Positions 25,268 through 33,032 of a stretch of 64,000 bases of DNA are shown here, piece by piece. Below the pieces are notes generated by a model. The model worked only from the letters and a program-made list of their open reading frames with translations, was not told where the DNA came from and searched no databases. Location of the stretch: positions 1-64,000 of the forward strand of contig JAUNVM010000004.1 of NCBI GenBank assembly GCA_030537635.1, read 5' to 3'. Made by a program: the position numbers and the translations under genes. How positions within the stretch are numbered: position 1 is the first letter of the stretch; each line of letters starts with the position of its first letter. This DNA is from Flaviflexus sp. (GTDB taxonomy: Bacteria; Actinomycetota; Actinomycetes; Actinomycetales; Actinomycetaceae).

Positions 25268-25564
25268 GATCTTCTCCTTTTCGATCGACACTTTCACGCT
25301 AGATTCTGCGAGTTATCGACGCCAGGAAGGAGTGGCTTGGCGAAATACGACAGGCACAAATTTAAAAAAGCTTCGCATAGAGAAAAGGGAATGGCGGAAT
25401 CTCGCGGAAAGGCACGATCTTTCTGACGCAAGATTGAAATCTGTCACATAGTGCGGGCTGGTGTGACGGTTATTAACGCTACGAAATTCTTAGCTTTTCC
25501 TGCTGTGGCGCGGTTCCGCAAGCTTGGCCGGAGTGGTGGAGAGGAGGGTAACAGTTTCTCAAGC

Positions 25565-25594
25565 TTGCCCTCTCTTGATAGGCGAGGGTAACCT
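25565..25594 (+). promoter_or_regulatory. candidate promoter of the siderophore uptake operon
   Basis: TTGCCC at 25565-25570 and TAACCT at 25589-25594 are 18 bases apart. The -10 lies inside the DtxR/IdeR-like box, so an iron-loaded repressor would block RNA polymerase binding. Confidence 0.4.
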
Positions 25595-25596
25595 CA
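25578..25596 (+). promoter_or_regulatory. DtxR/IdeR-type iron box 1
   Basis: The 19-bp ATAGGCGAGGGTAACCTCA agrees with the actinobacterial iron-box consensus TTAGGTTAGSCTAACCTAA at 14 of 19 positions, including the full TAACCT half. It is 33 bases before the start of an iron-siderophore binding-protein gene. Repression by Fe(II)-DtxR/IdeR is the expected mode. Confidence 0.65.
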
Positions 25597-25628
25597 TACA
25601 GTTCCAGCATCACACAAAGGAGACATAC

Positions 25629-26696
25629 ATGTCGATCTCGAAGACATACCGTACGGCCTTTGCGGCTGTTGCAGCGGCCAGCCTCGCACTTGCCGGCTGT
25701 TCCTCTAGCGAGGAGGACGCCGAGAAGACGGCCGAGGAAACCACGGAGGAAGCCGAGGCTGAAGAGACCGAAGAGTCCGAGAGCGCCGAAGAGACCGAGG
25801 GGGAGACCAAGGCTGCCGAACCCGGCACTGCCACGGTGCAGAGCTGGCAGGGTGCGGTGGAGGTTCCGGTTCCCCCGAAGCGCCCCGTTGTCACCGATAA
25901 TCGCGCCTTCCAGATCCTGGAGGCGTGGGGAGTTGACCTTGTTGCGGCCCCGCGTAAGCTGATGTCCCCCGAGCTCGCCTACCGGAGCAACGAGGATATT
26001 GCCGATCTCGGCATGCACTTTGAGCCGAACCTTGAGGCCCTTGTGGCGGCTGAGCCTGACGTCGTGCTCAATGGCTACCGCTTTGCTTCCTACTTTGAGG
26101 ATATGAAGGAACTCGTTCCGGATGCCGTCGTGGTCGATATCTCCATGGATTTCGCGGAGAACGGTCTTGCTGAGGAGTTCAAGAAGCAGCTGGATCTGCT
26201 GGGCACCGTCTTCCAGAAGGAGGATGAGGCTGCGGCCCTGTACGCGGACTTCGAGGAGGCTCGCGACCGCGCGAAGGAGGCCTATGATCCGGAGCAGAGC
26301 GTCATGGGTCTGCTGACCTCCGGCGGCAAGATTGCCTACGCCGCCCCGGGAACCGGTCGCTCGGTTGGCCCGCTGTTCACCGCACTCGATCTCACCCCGG
26401 CCTATGAACAGGAGGGCGAGGACAATACGCACGGCGATGAGATCTCCGTCGAGGCCATTGCTGAGGCGAATCCCGACTGGATCATCGTGCTTGACCGCGA
26501 TGCTGCCTTCCCGCACGAGGATGGCGATGGGTACCAGACCGCCGAGGAGCTCATTACGAACTCCGAGGCTCTGCAGAATGTCACCGCCGTGGAGAAGGGG
26601 CAGATCTACGTTCTGCCCGCCACCTTCTACGTCACCGAGGACATCATCGAATACACCGAGGTGCTCAACGCGCTCGCCGATTCCTTCGAGGGCTAG
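25629..26696 (+). CDS. siderophore ABC transporter binding lipoprotein 1
   Basis: A 355-residue lipoprotein that should capture a ferric siderophore outside the membrane and deliver it to the FecCD-type permeases downstream. The signal peptide ends in LALAGC (lipid-anchored Cys24). Residues 25-62 form a Glu/Thr-rich spacer. The class III periplasmic-binding fold follows (NLEALVAAEPDVVLNGYR, NPDWIIVLDRDAAF). It resembles CeuA/FatB-type proteins for catecholate or petrobactin-like siderophores, though the ligand is not fixed by the sequence. AAAGGAG at 25616-25622 supports the ATG. The next gene is its paralogue. Confidence 0.88.
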   Translation: MSISKTYRTAFAAVAAASLALAGCSSSEEDAEKTAEETTEEAEAEETEESESAEETEGETKAAEPGTATVQSWQGAVEVPVPPKRPVVTDNRAFQILEAWGVDLVAAPRKLMSPELAYRSNEDIADLGMHFEPNLEALVAAEPDVVLNGYRFASYFEDMKELVPDAVVVDISMDFAENGLAEEFKKQLDLLGTVFQKEDEAAALYADFEEARDRAKEAYDPEQSVMGLLTSGGKIAYAAPGTGRSVGPLFTALDLTPAYEQEGEDNTHGDEISVEAIAEANPDWIIVLDRDAAFPHEDGDGYQTAEELITNSEALQNVTAVEKGQIYVLPATFYVTEDIIEYTEVLNALADSFEG

Positions 26697-26736
26697 TGGT
26701 GCTCGCGCGCCGCGGACTCATGTGAGCAACGGCATG

Positions 26737-26765
26737 GCGTGCCCCCGCAAACCGCGGGGGCACGC
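26737..26765 (+). terminator. hairpin between the two binding-protein genes
   Basis: A 12-bp perfect stem (GCGTGCCCCCGC and complement) surrounds a five-base loop, 40 bases after the first binding-protein stop. There is no T-run, so it may be a partial terminator or mRNA-stabilising hairpin that makes the first gene more abundant than the rest. Confidence 0.5.
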
Positions 26766-26811
26766 GGCCGCCGCCTCATCCGCGGGATGTCGGTTGGAAG
26801 ATATTGATACG

Positions 26812-26817
26812 TAGTAT
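26812..26817 (+). promoter_or_regulatory. possible -10 box for the second binding-protein gene
   Basis: TAGTAT lies 17 bases before iron box 2, which would then cover the transcription start region. No good -35 is found at the standard distance. Confidence 0.3.
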
Positions 26818-26833
26818 TGCTCCCCGGGAACCA

Positions 26834-26852
26834 ATTGGTTAGCCTGGCCTTC
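26834..26852 (+). promoter_or_regulatory. DtxR/IdeR-type iron box 2
   Basis: ATTGGTTAGCCTGGCCTTC matches the iron-box consensus at 13 of 19 positions with an intact GGTTAGCCT core. It is 40 bases before the ATG of the second binding-protein gene, giving that gene its own iron control. Confidence 0.6.
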
Positions 26853-26891
26853 GACACGGGATCAATTGCCGCCAATAAGGAGACGACACCT

Positions 26892-27938
26892 ATGTCGATT
26901 AAAAGGAAGTGTCACCTGGCTGGAGCCGCGCTGACGGCTCTTGCCCTCGCCCTCACCGGCTGTTCCGCGGCCGAGGATTCGGCCGACGAGGAATATCCTG
27001 CAGCCGGCTCGGATCGTGAGTCGACCGATGTTGAGTCGGCCGACTCCGCCTCGGATGGCACCGGCGCCACCGTCACGGTGGAAAGCTGGCGCGGTCCGGT
27101 CGATGTTCCGGCGCCGCCGGAGCGCCCGGCTGTCACCGATAACCGCGCCGCCCGCATCCTCGACAACTGGGGCATCGACGTCGTCGCCGCTCCGCTTGAC
27201 GTCTTTCCGGCAGACCTGAGCTATCGCGGGGATGACTCCGTGGCGAACATGGGAGCGCACTTCGAGCCGAACCTCGAGGCCCTCGTTGCTGCCCAGCCCG
27301 ATGTCGTGCTCAACGGATACCGCTTTGCCGAGCTGTATGACGATATCGAAGCCGTGGTTCCGGACGCCACCATGGTCGATATTTCTATGGACATTGTGGA
27401 CAATGATCCGGCGGGTGAGTTCAGGAAGCAGCTTGACCTGCTGGGTGCGATCTTCGACAAGCAGGCCGAGGCCGATGCTCTCTATGCCGATTTCGAGGAT
27501 GCGGGGGAGAGGGCGGCTGAGGCTTATGATCCGGAGCAAACCGTCATGGGCCTCCTCACCAGCGGTGGGAATATTTCCTATGTCGCTCCGGTCACCGGCC
27601 GCTCGGTGGGCCCGCTGTTTTCGATCATCGACATGACGCCAGCCCTTGAGCAAGAGGGCGATGACAATACCCACGGCGATGACATCTCCGTCGAGGCCAT
27701 TGCCCAGGCGGATCCGGACTGGATCATCGTCCTGGACCGGGACGCCGCCGTGGCGAGCGATGATGACGAGGACTACCGTAGCGCGCGGGAGCTCATTGCC
27801 GATTCTGAGGCTCTGCAGAACGTCACCGCGGTCAAGGAGGACCAGATCATCTACCTGGCCGAGGACTTCTACCTCACCGAGGACATCATGGCTTACACGG
27901 TGGCGCTGGAGCGCATGGCCGAAGCGTTCGCCAAGTAA
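26892..27938 (+). CDS. siderophore ABC transporter binding lipoprotein 2 (paralogue)
   Basis: A 348-residue lipoprotein (lipobox LALTGC, Cys24) clearly paralogous to the preceding gene: long identical stretches such as HFEPNLEALVAA, PDVVLNGYRFA and GLLTSGG show a tandem duplication. The linker after the Cys is Asp/Ser-rich rather than Glu-rich. AAGGAG at 26877-26882 precedes the ATG. Different or overlapping siderophore specificity is an inference. The permease genes follow after nine bases. Confidence 0.88.
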   Translation: MSIKRKCHLAGAALTALALALTGCSAAEDSADEEYPAAGSDRESTDVESADSASDGTGATVTVESWRGPVDVPAPPERPAVTDNRAARILDNWGIDVVAAPLDVFPADLSYRGDDSVANMGAHFEPNLEALVAAQPDVVLNGYRFAELYDDIEAVVPDATMVDISMDIVDNDPAGEFRKQLDLLGAIFDKQAEADALYADFEDAGERAAEAYDPEQTVMGLLTSGGNISYVAPVTGRSVGPLFSIIDMTPALEQEGDDNTHGDDISVEAIAQADPDWIIVLDRDAAVASDDDEDYRSARELIADSEALQNVTAVKEDQIIYLAEDFYLTEDIMAYTVALERMAEAFAK

Positions 27939-27947
27939 AGGACCCGC

Positions 27948-28949
27948 ATGGCAGCTAAGCCCCTCGCGGGCCCCACGCAGCCTCGCCGGGAAGCCCCCCG
28001 GCGAGGTCTGCCCAACCTCGCCCTCCCCGTCGCCCTCATCATTACGGTTGCGCTGCTTGCGGCCTCTCTTGCGGTTGGTGTCTATGACATCACCGGGGGA
28101 GAGGACGGCTGGGAGATGTTTGCCATTACTCGGGTGCCGCGCACCATCGCTCTCGTGCTCGCCGGCGCCGCCATGTCCGTCTGCGGGCTCATCATGCAGC
28201 TGCTCACTCAGAACCGGTTCGTCGAGCCGACAACGACGGGCACCACCGAGTGGGCAGGCCTGGGGCTCATGGTAACGATGGTGATCTTCCCAGCGGCCTC
28301 GATCACTGAGCGAATGATCGGTGCCATCATCTTCGCCTTCGTCGGCACCACCATCTTCTTCCTCTTTCTGCGTCGAGTCTCCCTGCGTTCCTCACTCATC
28401 GTCCCCATCGTCGGCATCATGCTCGGTGCGGTCGTCGGATCGGTCTCCACTTTCGTCGCCCTCGCGACGAACATGCTGCAGAACCTGGGGATATGGTTTG
28501 CTGGATCGTTCACCTCGGTGATCCGCGGCAAGTACGAGATCTTGTGGATCGTCCTCCTCGTCCTCGTTGCCGTCGCCATCGTCGCCGACCGATTCACGGT
28601 GGCCGGGCTCGGCAAGGACATCGCCACCAATGTGGGCCTCAACTACGATCTCATCGTTCTCATTGGCGTCGGCATGGTCTCCATCGCCACCGGGGTGGTC
28701 ACCGTTGTCATCGGTGCCCTGCCCTTCCTCGGCCTCATTGTTCCCAATGTCGTGTCGATGTTCCGGGGCGATAATCTGCGGAGTAATCTGCCCTGGGTGT
28801 GCCTCGTGGGAATCTGGGTTGTCACCGTATGCGACATCATTGGCCGGACGATCATCATGCCCTTCGAGGTTCCCGTCTCTCTTATCCTCGGCGTCATTGG
28901 CGCCACTTTCTTTGTTGTCCTGCTCGCCCGCCGACGGAGGTCAATGTGA
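27948..28949 (+). CDS. iron-siderophore ABC permease 1 (FecCD family)
   Basis: A 333-residue membrane protein with about nine to ten hydrophobic segments. The segment ITRVPRTIALVLAGAAMSVCG and the ATP-coupling loop region GALPFLGLIVPNVV are hallmarks of FecCD/BtuC-type permeases. Together with the next gene it should form the heterodimeric channel of the importer. The stop overlaps the next start (GTGA). Confidence 0.92.
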   Translation: MAAKPLAGPTQPRREAPRRGLPNLALPVALIITVALLAASLAVGVYDITGGEDGWEMFAITRVPRTIALVLAGAAMSVCGLIMQLLTQNRFVEPTTTGTTEWAGLGLMVTMVIFPAASITERMIGAIIFAFVGTTIFFLFLRRVSLRSSLIVPIVGIMLGAVVGSVSTFVALATNMLQNLGIWFAGSFTSVIRGKYEILWIVLLVLVAVAIVADRFTVAGLGKDIATNVGLNYDLIVLIGVGMVSIATGVVTVVIGALPFLGLIVPNVVSMFRGDNLRSNLPWVCLVGIWVVTVCDIIGRTIIMPFEVPVSLILGVIGATFFVVLLARRRRSM

Positions 28950-29998
28950 CTGCACCCGCCGCGCTCAAAACTCCGTCGGCCCCGCCCGCCCCGGCCGAGC
29001 GCCACTCTGGCTCCCTACCCACCCGGGCCGCAAAGACCCGCTACGTTATCATTCTCACCGCCCTTCTTATGGGGGCAGCCTTCTTCACCTTCATGGTGCT
29101 CTCGTATCGGAATCCGATGCCACCGGGCAGCCAAGGCTTTTGGATCATCGCGAAGATGAGGGGAACGAATCTCGTGGTGATGGCGGTGGTTGCTATCTGC
29201 CAGGCGTGCGCCACGGTAGCCTTTCAAACGGTCACCGCCAACCGGATCATCACCCCGTCAATCATGGGCTTTGAGGCCCTCTACGTCGCCATCCAAACGA
29301 CCCTCGTCTTTATTTTCGGGATTGCCGGCGTCACGTGGGCCACCCCGACAACGAGGTTCTTTCTCCAGGCGGCCATCATGGTCGCCTTTGCCTCCCTGCT
29401 CTACGGCTGGCTATTGTCGGGCCGATTCGGGAACATGCATATCATGCTGCTGGTCGGCGTGGTCATTGGCGGCGGGCTCGGTGCCCTGTCGACGTTTATG
29501 CAGCGCCTGCTCGCCCCCTCCGAATTTGATGTTCTCGCGGCGAAGCTCTTCGGCTCGGTGGCCAATGCGGACGGGGAGAACCTGCCCTACGTCATTCCCA
29601 TCGTCCTCATCGTCGCCGGGATTCTCTTTTTCCATGCTCGCCGCCTCAACGTCCTTGCTCTCGGCGCTGATCTCGCCAACAATCTCGGCCTCGACCACCG
29701 GCGGGAAACCATGAAGGTGCTCTTTTTGGTTTCGGTGCTCATGGCGATGACCACTTCCCTTGTCGGGCCCATGACCTTCCTCGGTTTCCTCGTGGCCACC
29801 CTCGCCTACCAGGCGGCGGACACCTACGATCACCGCCTCATCTTCCCGCTTGCCGTTCTCATTGGCTACAACATTCTCGCCGGCGCCTACACGATCATGC
29901 GCCACGTTTTCTACGCCTACGGAGTCGTCACCGTCATCATCGAAATGATTGGTGGCCTCACCTTCCTCATCGTCATCATGAAGAAGGGCCGGCTCTAG
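28946..29998 (+). CDS. iron-siderophore ABC permease 2 (FecCD family)
   Basis: A 350-residue FecCD-type permease. About 40 mostly polar residues precede the first membrane segment (YVIILTALLMGAAFF). The typical GPMTFLGFLVATLAYQ element lies near the C-terminus. The start is the GTG of GTGA, overlapping permease 1, because the frame upstream is only a shadow of that gene. The ATPase gene follows after 32 bases. Confidence 0.9.
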   Translation: MTAPAALKTPSAPPAPAERHSGSLPTRAAKTRYVIILTALLMGAAFFTFMVLSYRNPMPPGSQGFWIIAKMRGTNLVVMAVVAICQACATVAFQTVTANRIITPSIMGFEALYVAIQTTLVFIFGIAGVTWATPTTRFFLQAAIMVAFASLLYGWLLSGRFGNMHIMLLVGVVIGGGLGALSTFMQRLLAPSEFDVLAAKLFGSVANADGENLPYVIPIVLIVAGILFFHARRLNVLALGADLANNLGLDHRRETMKVLFLVSVLMAMTTSLVGPMTFLGFLVATLAYQAADTYDHRLIFPLAVLIGYNILAGAYTIMRHVFYAYGVVTVIIEMIGGLTFLIVIMKKGRL

Positions 29999-30030
29999 GC
30001 CACTCCTTCACCCTCACCTTAAGGACGCAC

Positions 30031-30846
30031 ATGAACGCCCTCAGCGACCACCAGCCCGCGCAGATCCACCGGGTGGATGCTCCGGGAGCCCCGGCGATCT
30101 CCACCCGCGAGGTCGTGCGCGACTACGGGGAAGCCGTCATCGGCCCCGTCTCCATCGACATCCCCACCGGTGGCATCACCGCGCTCGTGGGCCCGAATGG
30201 TGCCGGCAAGTCCACCCTGTTGACGATGATGGGCAGGCTGCAGGAGGTGGATAGTGGGCAGATCCAGGTGGCCGGCAATGATCTTGTGTCGACCCCGTCA
30301 AAGAAGATTGCACGCCTCCTGTCCATCCTCCGCCAGGAGAACCACTTCGTCACCCGCCTCACCGTCCGCCAGCTAGTGGGCTTCGGTCGCTTTCCCTATT
30401 CGCAGGGCCGGCTCACCATCGAGGATGAGAAGCACATCACGGATGCCATCGACTTCCTCAATCTGGGCGATCTCGAGCACCGCTATCTCGACCAGCTCTC
30501 CGGGGGTCAGCGCCAGCGCGCCTACGTTGCCATGGTTATCGCCCAGGACACCGATATCCTCCTGCTCGACGAGCCGCTCAACAATCTCGATATGAAGCAC
30601 TCGGTGCAAATGATGCAGCAGCTAAAGCGGGCCGCCGATGAGCTGGGCAAAACCATTGTCATCGTCTTGCACGACATCAACTTCGCAGGCCACTACGCCG
30701 ACTGGATCTGCGCCATGAACGACGGCAAGGTTTCCCACTTTGCCCCGGCGGGCGAGATCATGCGGGCAGAGATTCTCAGCGAGGTCTTTGACACTCCCAT
30801 CGACGTCATTGACGGGCCCTCTGGGCCCCTCGCCGTCTACTACTAG
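30031..30846 (+). CDS. iron-siderophore ABC transporter ATPase (FepC-like)
   Basis: A 271-residue ATP-binding subunit powering the siderophore importer. Walker A is GPNGAGKST (about 54-62), the Q-loop is LRQENH, the signature LSGGQRQRAY, Walker B ILLLDEPLNNLD and the switch LHDIN. AAGGA precedes the ATG. It is the last gene of the operon. Confidence 0.94.
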   Translation: MNALSDHQPAQIHRVDAPGAPAISTREVVRDYGEAVIGPVSIDIPTGGITALVGPNGAGKSTLLTMMGRLQEVDSGQIQVAGNDLVSTPSKKIARLLSILRQENHFVTRLTVRQLVGFGRFPYSQGRLTIEDEKHITDAIDFLNLGDLEHRYLDQLSGGQRQRAYVAMVIAQDTDILLLDEPLNNLDMKHSVQMMQQLKRAADELGKTIVIVLHDINFAGHYADWICAMNDGKVSHFAPAGEIMRAEILSEVFDTPIDVIDGPSGPLAVYY

Positions 30847-30864
30847 CCGCGGTCCGTACCGCGG
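30847..30864 (+). terminator. hairpin after the siderophore operon
   Basis: CCGCGGT (30847-30853) and ACCGCGG (30858-30864) pair perfectly around CCGT directly after the ATPase stop. There is no T-run, so termination strength is uncertain. Confidence 0.45.
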
Positions 30865-30895
30865 GCGCTACGGTAGCTCGGCTCGGCCGGTGATA

Positions 30896-31297
30896 CTAGG
30901 GGAGGGGATCGCTCGGTTCCTCCGCTACGGGAGCATCATCCGAATCCGCCCCGTGGCCAGTGCGCCCAGTATCTGCTGTCTGCCCGGAGCCTTGTTCTGC
31001 ATGCCCGTGGGCGCAGCATTCGCACGGACCGACCGGGCCCGTGCCCCACTTCTTGAGGAAAACGAAGACAGCGACACCGCCGATGAGGGCGAGACCGAGC
31101 AGCGCGAATACCTTGGTACCAAAGCTGGACGGGACGTAGATGCCGGCGAGGATGATGGCGGCAAAGAAGAGAATCTGGGTGAACAGCACCGACCGCGGAT
31201 GCCACCAGGGCAGAGCCTCCCCGGAGAGGATGTATCGCGCAACGTTGGCTGCGAGGTAGACGGCGAGCGCGGCGAGGATGAGAAGGGCAATCCACAT
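30896..31297 (-). CDS. small membrane protein with Cys/His-rich cytoplasmic tail
   Basis: A 133-residue protein with three hydrophobic segments (about 3-18, 37-54 and 63-83). A polar tail follows that begins with the cluster CECCAHGH (three Cys, two His within eight residues) and ends in Asp/Glu/Pro-rich sequence. I do not recognise a family. The Cys/His cluster could bind a metal ion. The gene starts five bases after the treZ stop and is probably co-transcribed with the trehalose operon, with no obvious biochemical link to it. Confidence 0.7.
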   Translation of the reverse strand: MWIALLILAALAVYLAANVARYILSGEALPWWHPRSVLFTQILFFAAIILAGIYVPSSFGTKVFALLGLALIGGVAVFVFLKKWGTGPVGPCECCAHGHAEQGSGQTADTGRTGHGADSDDAPVAEEPSDPLP

Positions 31298-31301
31298 GGT
31301 G

Positions 31302-33032
31302 CTATCCCTCGTTGATGACGACGGCGATGGAGCGGGGGCCCACGGTGAGAGTCTCCGCGCTGTTCACCTCGCCGAAGGAGGAGAGGAGGGTGCCGAGCGG
31401 GTGCTGGGCGGGCTGCTCAGAGAAGTTGACGATGACGCGGCCGGCGCCCCGGTGGAGCACCAACCCCGTCTCGGAGCGCTCGAGGGAGGAGGCGGTCCGG
31501 TCCGGGCTGGCAAAGCACTCAACGCTCGCCCGAATCTCGATGAGAGCGCGAATGAAGGAGGAGAACTCCGGATCGTTATCCTTCGCCTCCCAGGTGAGCT
31601 TCGAGGCGGTGAAGGTCTCCTCGGCCTGGGGGTCGGGAACGTCGAAGGTATCGCCGTAGATCTCTTCCCAGCCGTGGGTGGAAAACTCCTTGATGCGCCC
31701 CTTCGAGACCGCCTTGCCAAGCTCGTCGGCATGCTCGGAGAAGAAGGCAAAACGGTCGCGCGATCCCCATTCCTCGCCCTGGAAGATCATCGGGGTGAAG
31801 GGTGATAGGAGCACGAGGGCAAGCTGGGCGGCCAATTCGGTGCGGTCGAGATGCTCGGCGGGCCGATCACCCTGGGCCCGGTTGCCGATCTGATCGTGAT
31901 TGGCATCGTAGACAACAAAGGCGTGACCATCGATCTCGGCGGGAACCGGGGCGCCCCAGGGCTGGCCGCGGAAGGTGGAGATCGTACCGTCGTGGAAGAA
32001 GACCTTGCTCATGACCTTCTCCAGCGCGTCCTCGCTGTCAAAGTCGGCGAAGTAGCCGTGCGCCTCCCCGGTAAAGAAGGTGTGAAGAGCATGGTGAACA
32101 TCATCGGCCCACTGCATGTCCATGCCCCACCCGCCCTTCGCGGTGGGGGTGACGACCTTGGGATCGTTGAGATCGGATTCGGCGATGAGGGTGAGGGGCC
32201 GGTCGAGCTCGACCTCGAGCTCGGCGACGCGGTCGGAGAGCTCGGCGAGGATGTGATAGGGCGAATCGTCGATCATCGCGTGAATGGCATCCAGGCGCAG
32301 CGCATCGACGTGGAAATCACGCAGCCAGCGCAGCGCCGCATCGATAAGGTGGGCGCGCACGTACTCCGAGCCCTCGCCGTCGAAGTTGAGGGCCGAGCCC
32401 CACGGCGTCGTGTGTCGGTCGGTGAAGTAGGGGCCAAAGGCACCAAGGTAGTTCCCGTCCGGGCCGAGGTGATTGTAGACGACGTCGAGGCACACTCCCA
32501 TGCCCGCGCGGTGTGCGGCATTGACGAAGGCGGCAAGGCCGGCGGGGCCGCCATAGGCCTCGTGGACGGCCGTCCAGCTCACCCCGTCATAGCCCCAGCC
32601 GCGATTGCCGGGGAAGGGCGCGATCGGCATGAGCTCAATGAGCTGTACCCCAAGATCGGCGAGATAATCCAGGCGCTCGATTGCCGAGGCGAAGGTGCCC
32701 TGCGGGGTGAAGGTGCCCACGTGGAGCTCGTAGATGAGAGCGCCCCTGCCATCCACCCCGGCCCAGTTCTCATCGCTCCAGTCGATGGCGGCGGTGTCAA
32801 AGACCCGGGAGGGGCCGTGAACGCCATACGGCTGGGCGGCGCTGCGCGGATCCGGGCGCAATGGCGAGCCGTCCACGGAGAACCCGTAATCGGTACCGGC
32901 CGGCAGATCCGGCGCGGTGACCCATTGCCCCTCCCGGCTCATCTCCACCCGGCGAACCGGGGTATCCGGTCCGTACCAGGCCTCGGTGGGCAGCAGCAGC
33001 TCAACCTCGCCGGTGGGAGCCCAAACCCTCAC
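31302..33032 (-). CDS. treZ: malto-oligosyltrehalose trehalohydrolase TreZ
   Basis: TreZ (GH13) releases free trehalose from maltooligosyltrehalose made by TreY. The 576-residue protein has an N-terminal beta domain (about 1-90), then the barrel motifs GVCLDVVYNHLGP, the nucleophile in LRLDAIHAMIDD, the acid in LIAESDLNDP and NHDQIGNRAQGDR. The GTG start overlaps the treY stop (GTGA). It is the third enzyme of the operon. Confidence 0.95.
   Translation of the reverse strand: MRVWAPTGEVELLLPTEAWYGPDTPVRRVEMSREGQWVTAPDLPAGTDYGFSVDGSPLRPDPRSAAQPYGVHGPSRVFDTAAIDWSDENWAGVDGRGALIYELHVGTFTPQGTFASAIERLDYLADLGVQLIELMPIAPFPGNRGWGYDGVSWTAVHEAYGGPAGLAAFVNAAHRAGMGVCLDVVYNHLGPDGNYLGAFGPYFTDRHTTPWGSALNFDGEGSEYVRAHLIDAALRWLRDFHVDALRLDAIHAMIDDSPYHILAELSDRVAELEVELDRPLTLIAESDLNDPKVVTPTAKGGWGMDMQWADDVHHALHTFFTGEAHGYFADFDSEDALEKVMSKVFFHDGTISTFRGQPWGAPVPAEIDGHAFVVYDANHDQIGNRAQGDRPAEHLDRTELAAQLALVLLSPFTPMIFQGEEWGSRDRFAFFSEHADELGKAVSKGRIKEFSTHGWEEIYGDTFDVPDPQAEETFTASKLTWEAKDNDPEFSSFIRALIEIRASVECFASPDRTASSLERSETGLVLHRGAGRVIVNFSEQPAQHPLGTLLSSFGEVNSAETLTVGPRSIAVVINEG

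Larger units (their letters stand above)
25268..25628. other. 361-bp intergenic region between DUF1540 and the siderophore operon
   Basis: No gene with coding character is seen. The sequence is visibly more AT-rich than its surroundings. It holds the DUF1540 promoter side (minus-strand TAGCGT at 25296-25301 is a possible -10), a perfect GTCACA-N13-TGTGAC inverted repeat at 25443-25467, and the iron box and promoter of the first binding-protein gene at its right end. Confidence 0.6.
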
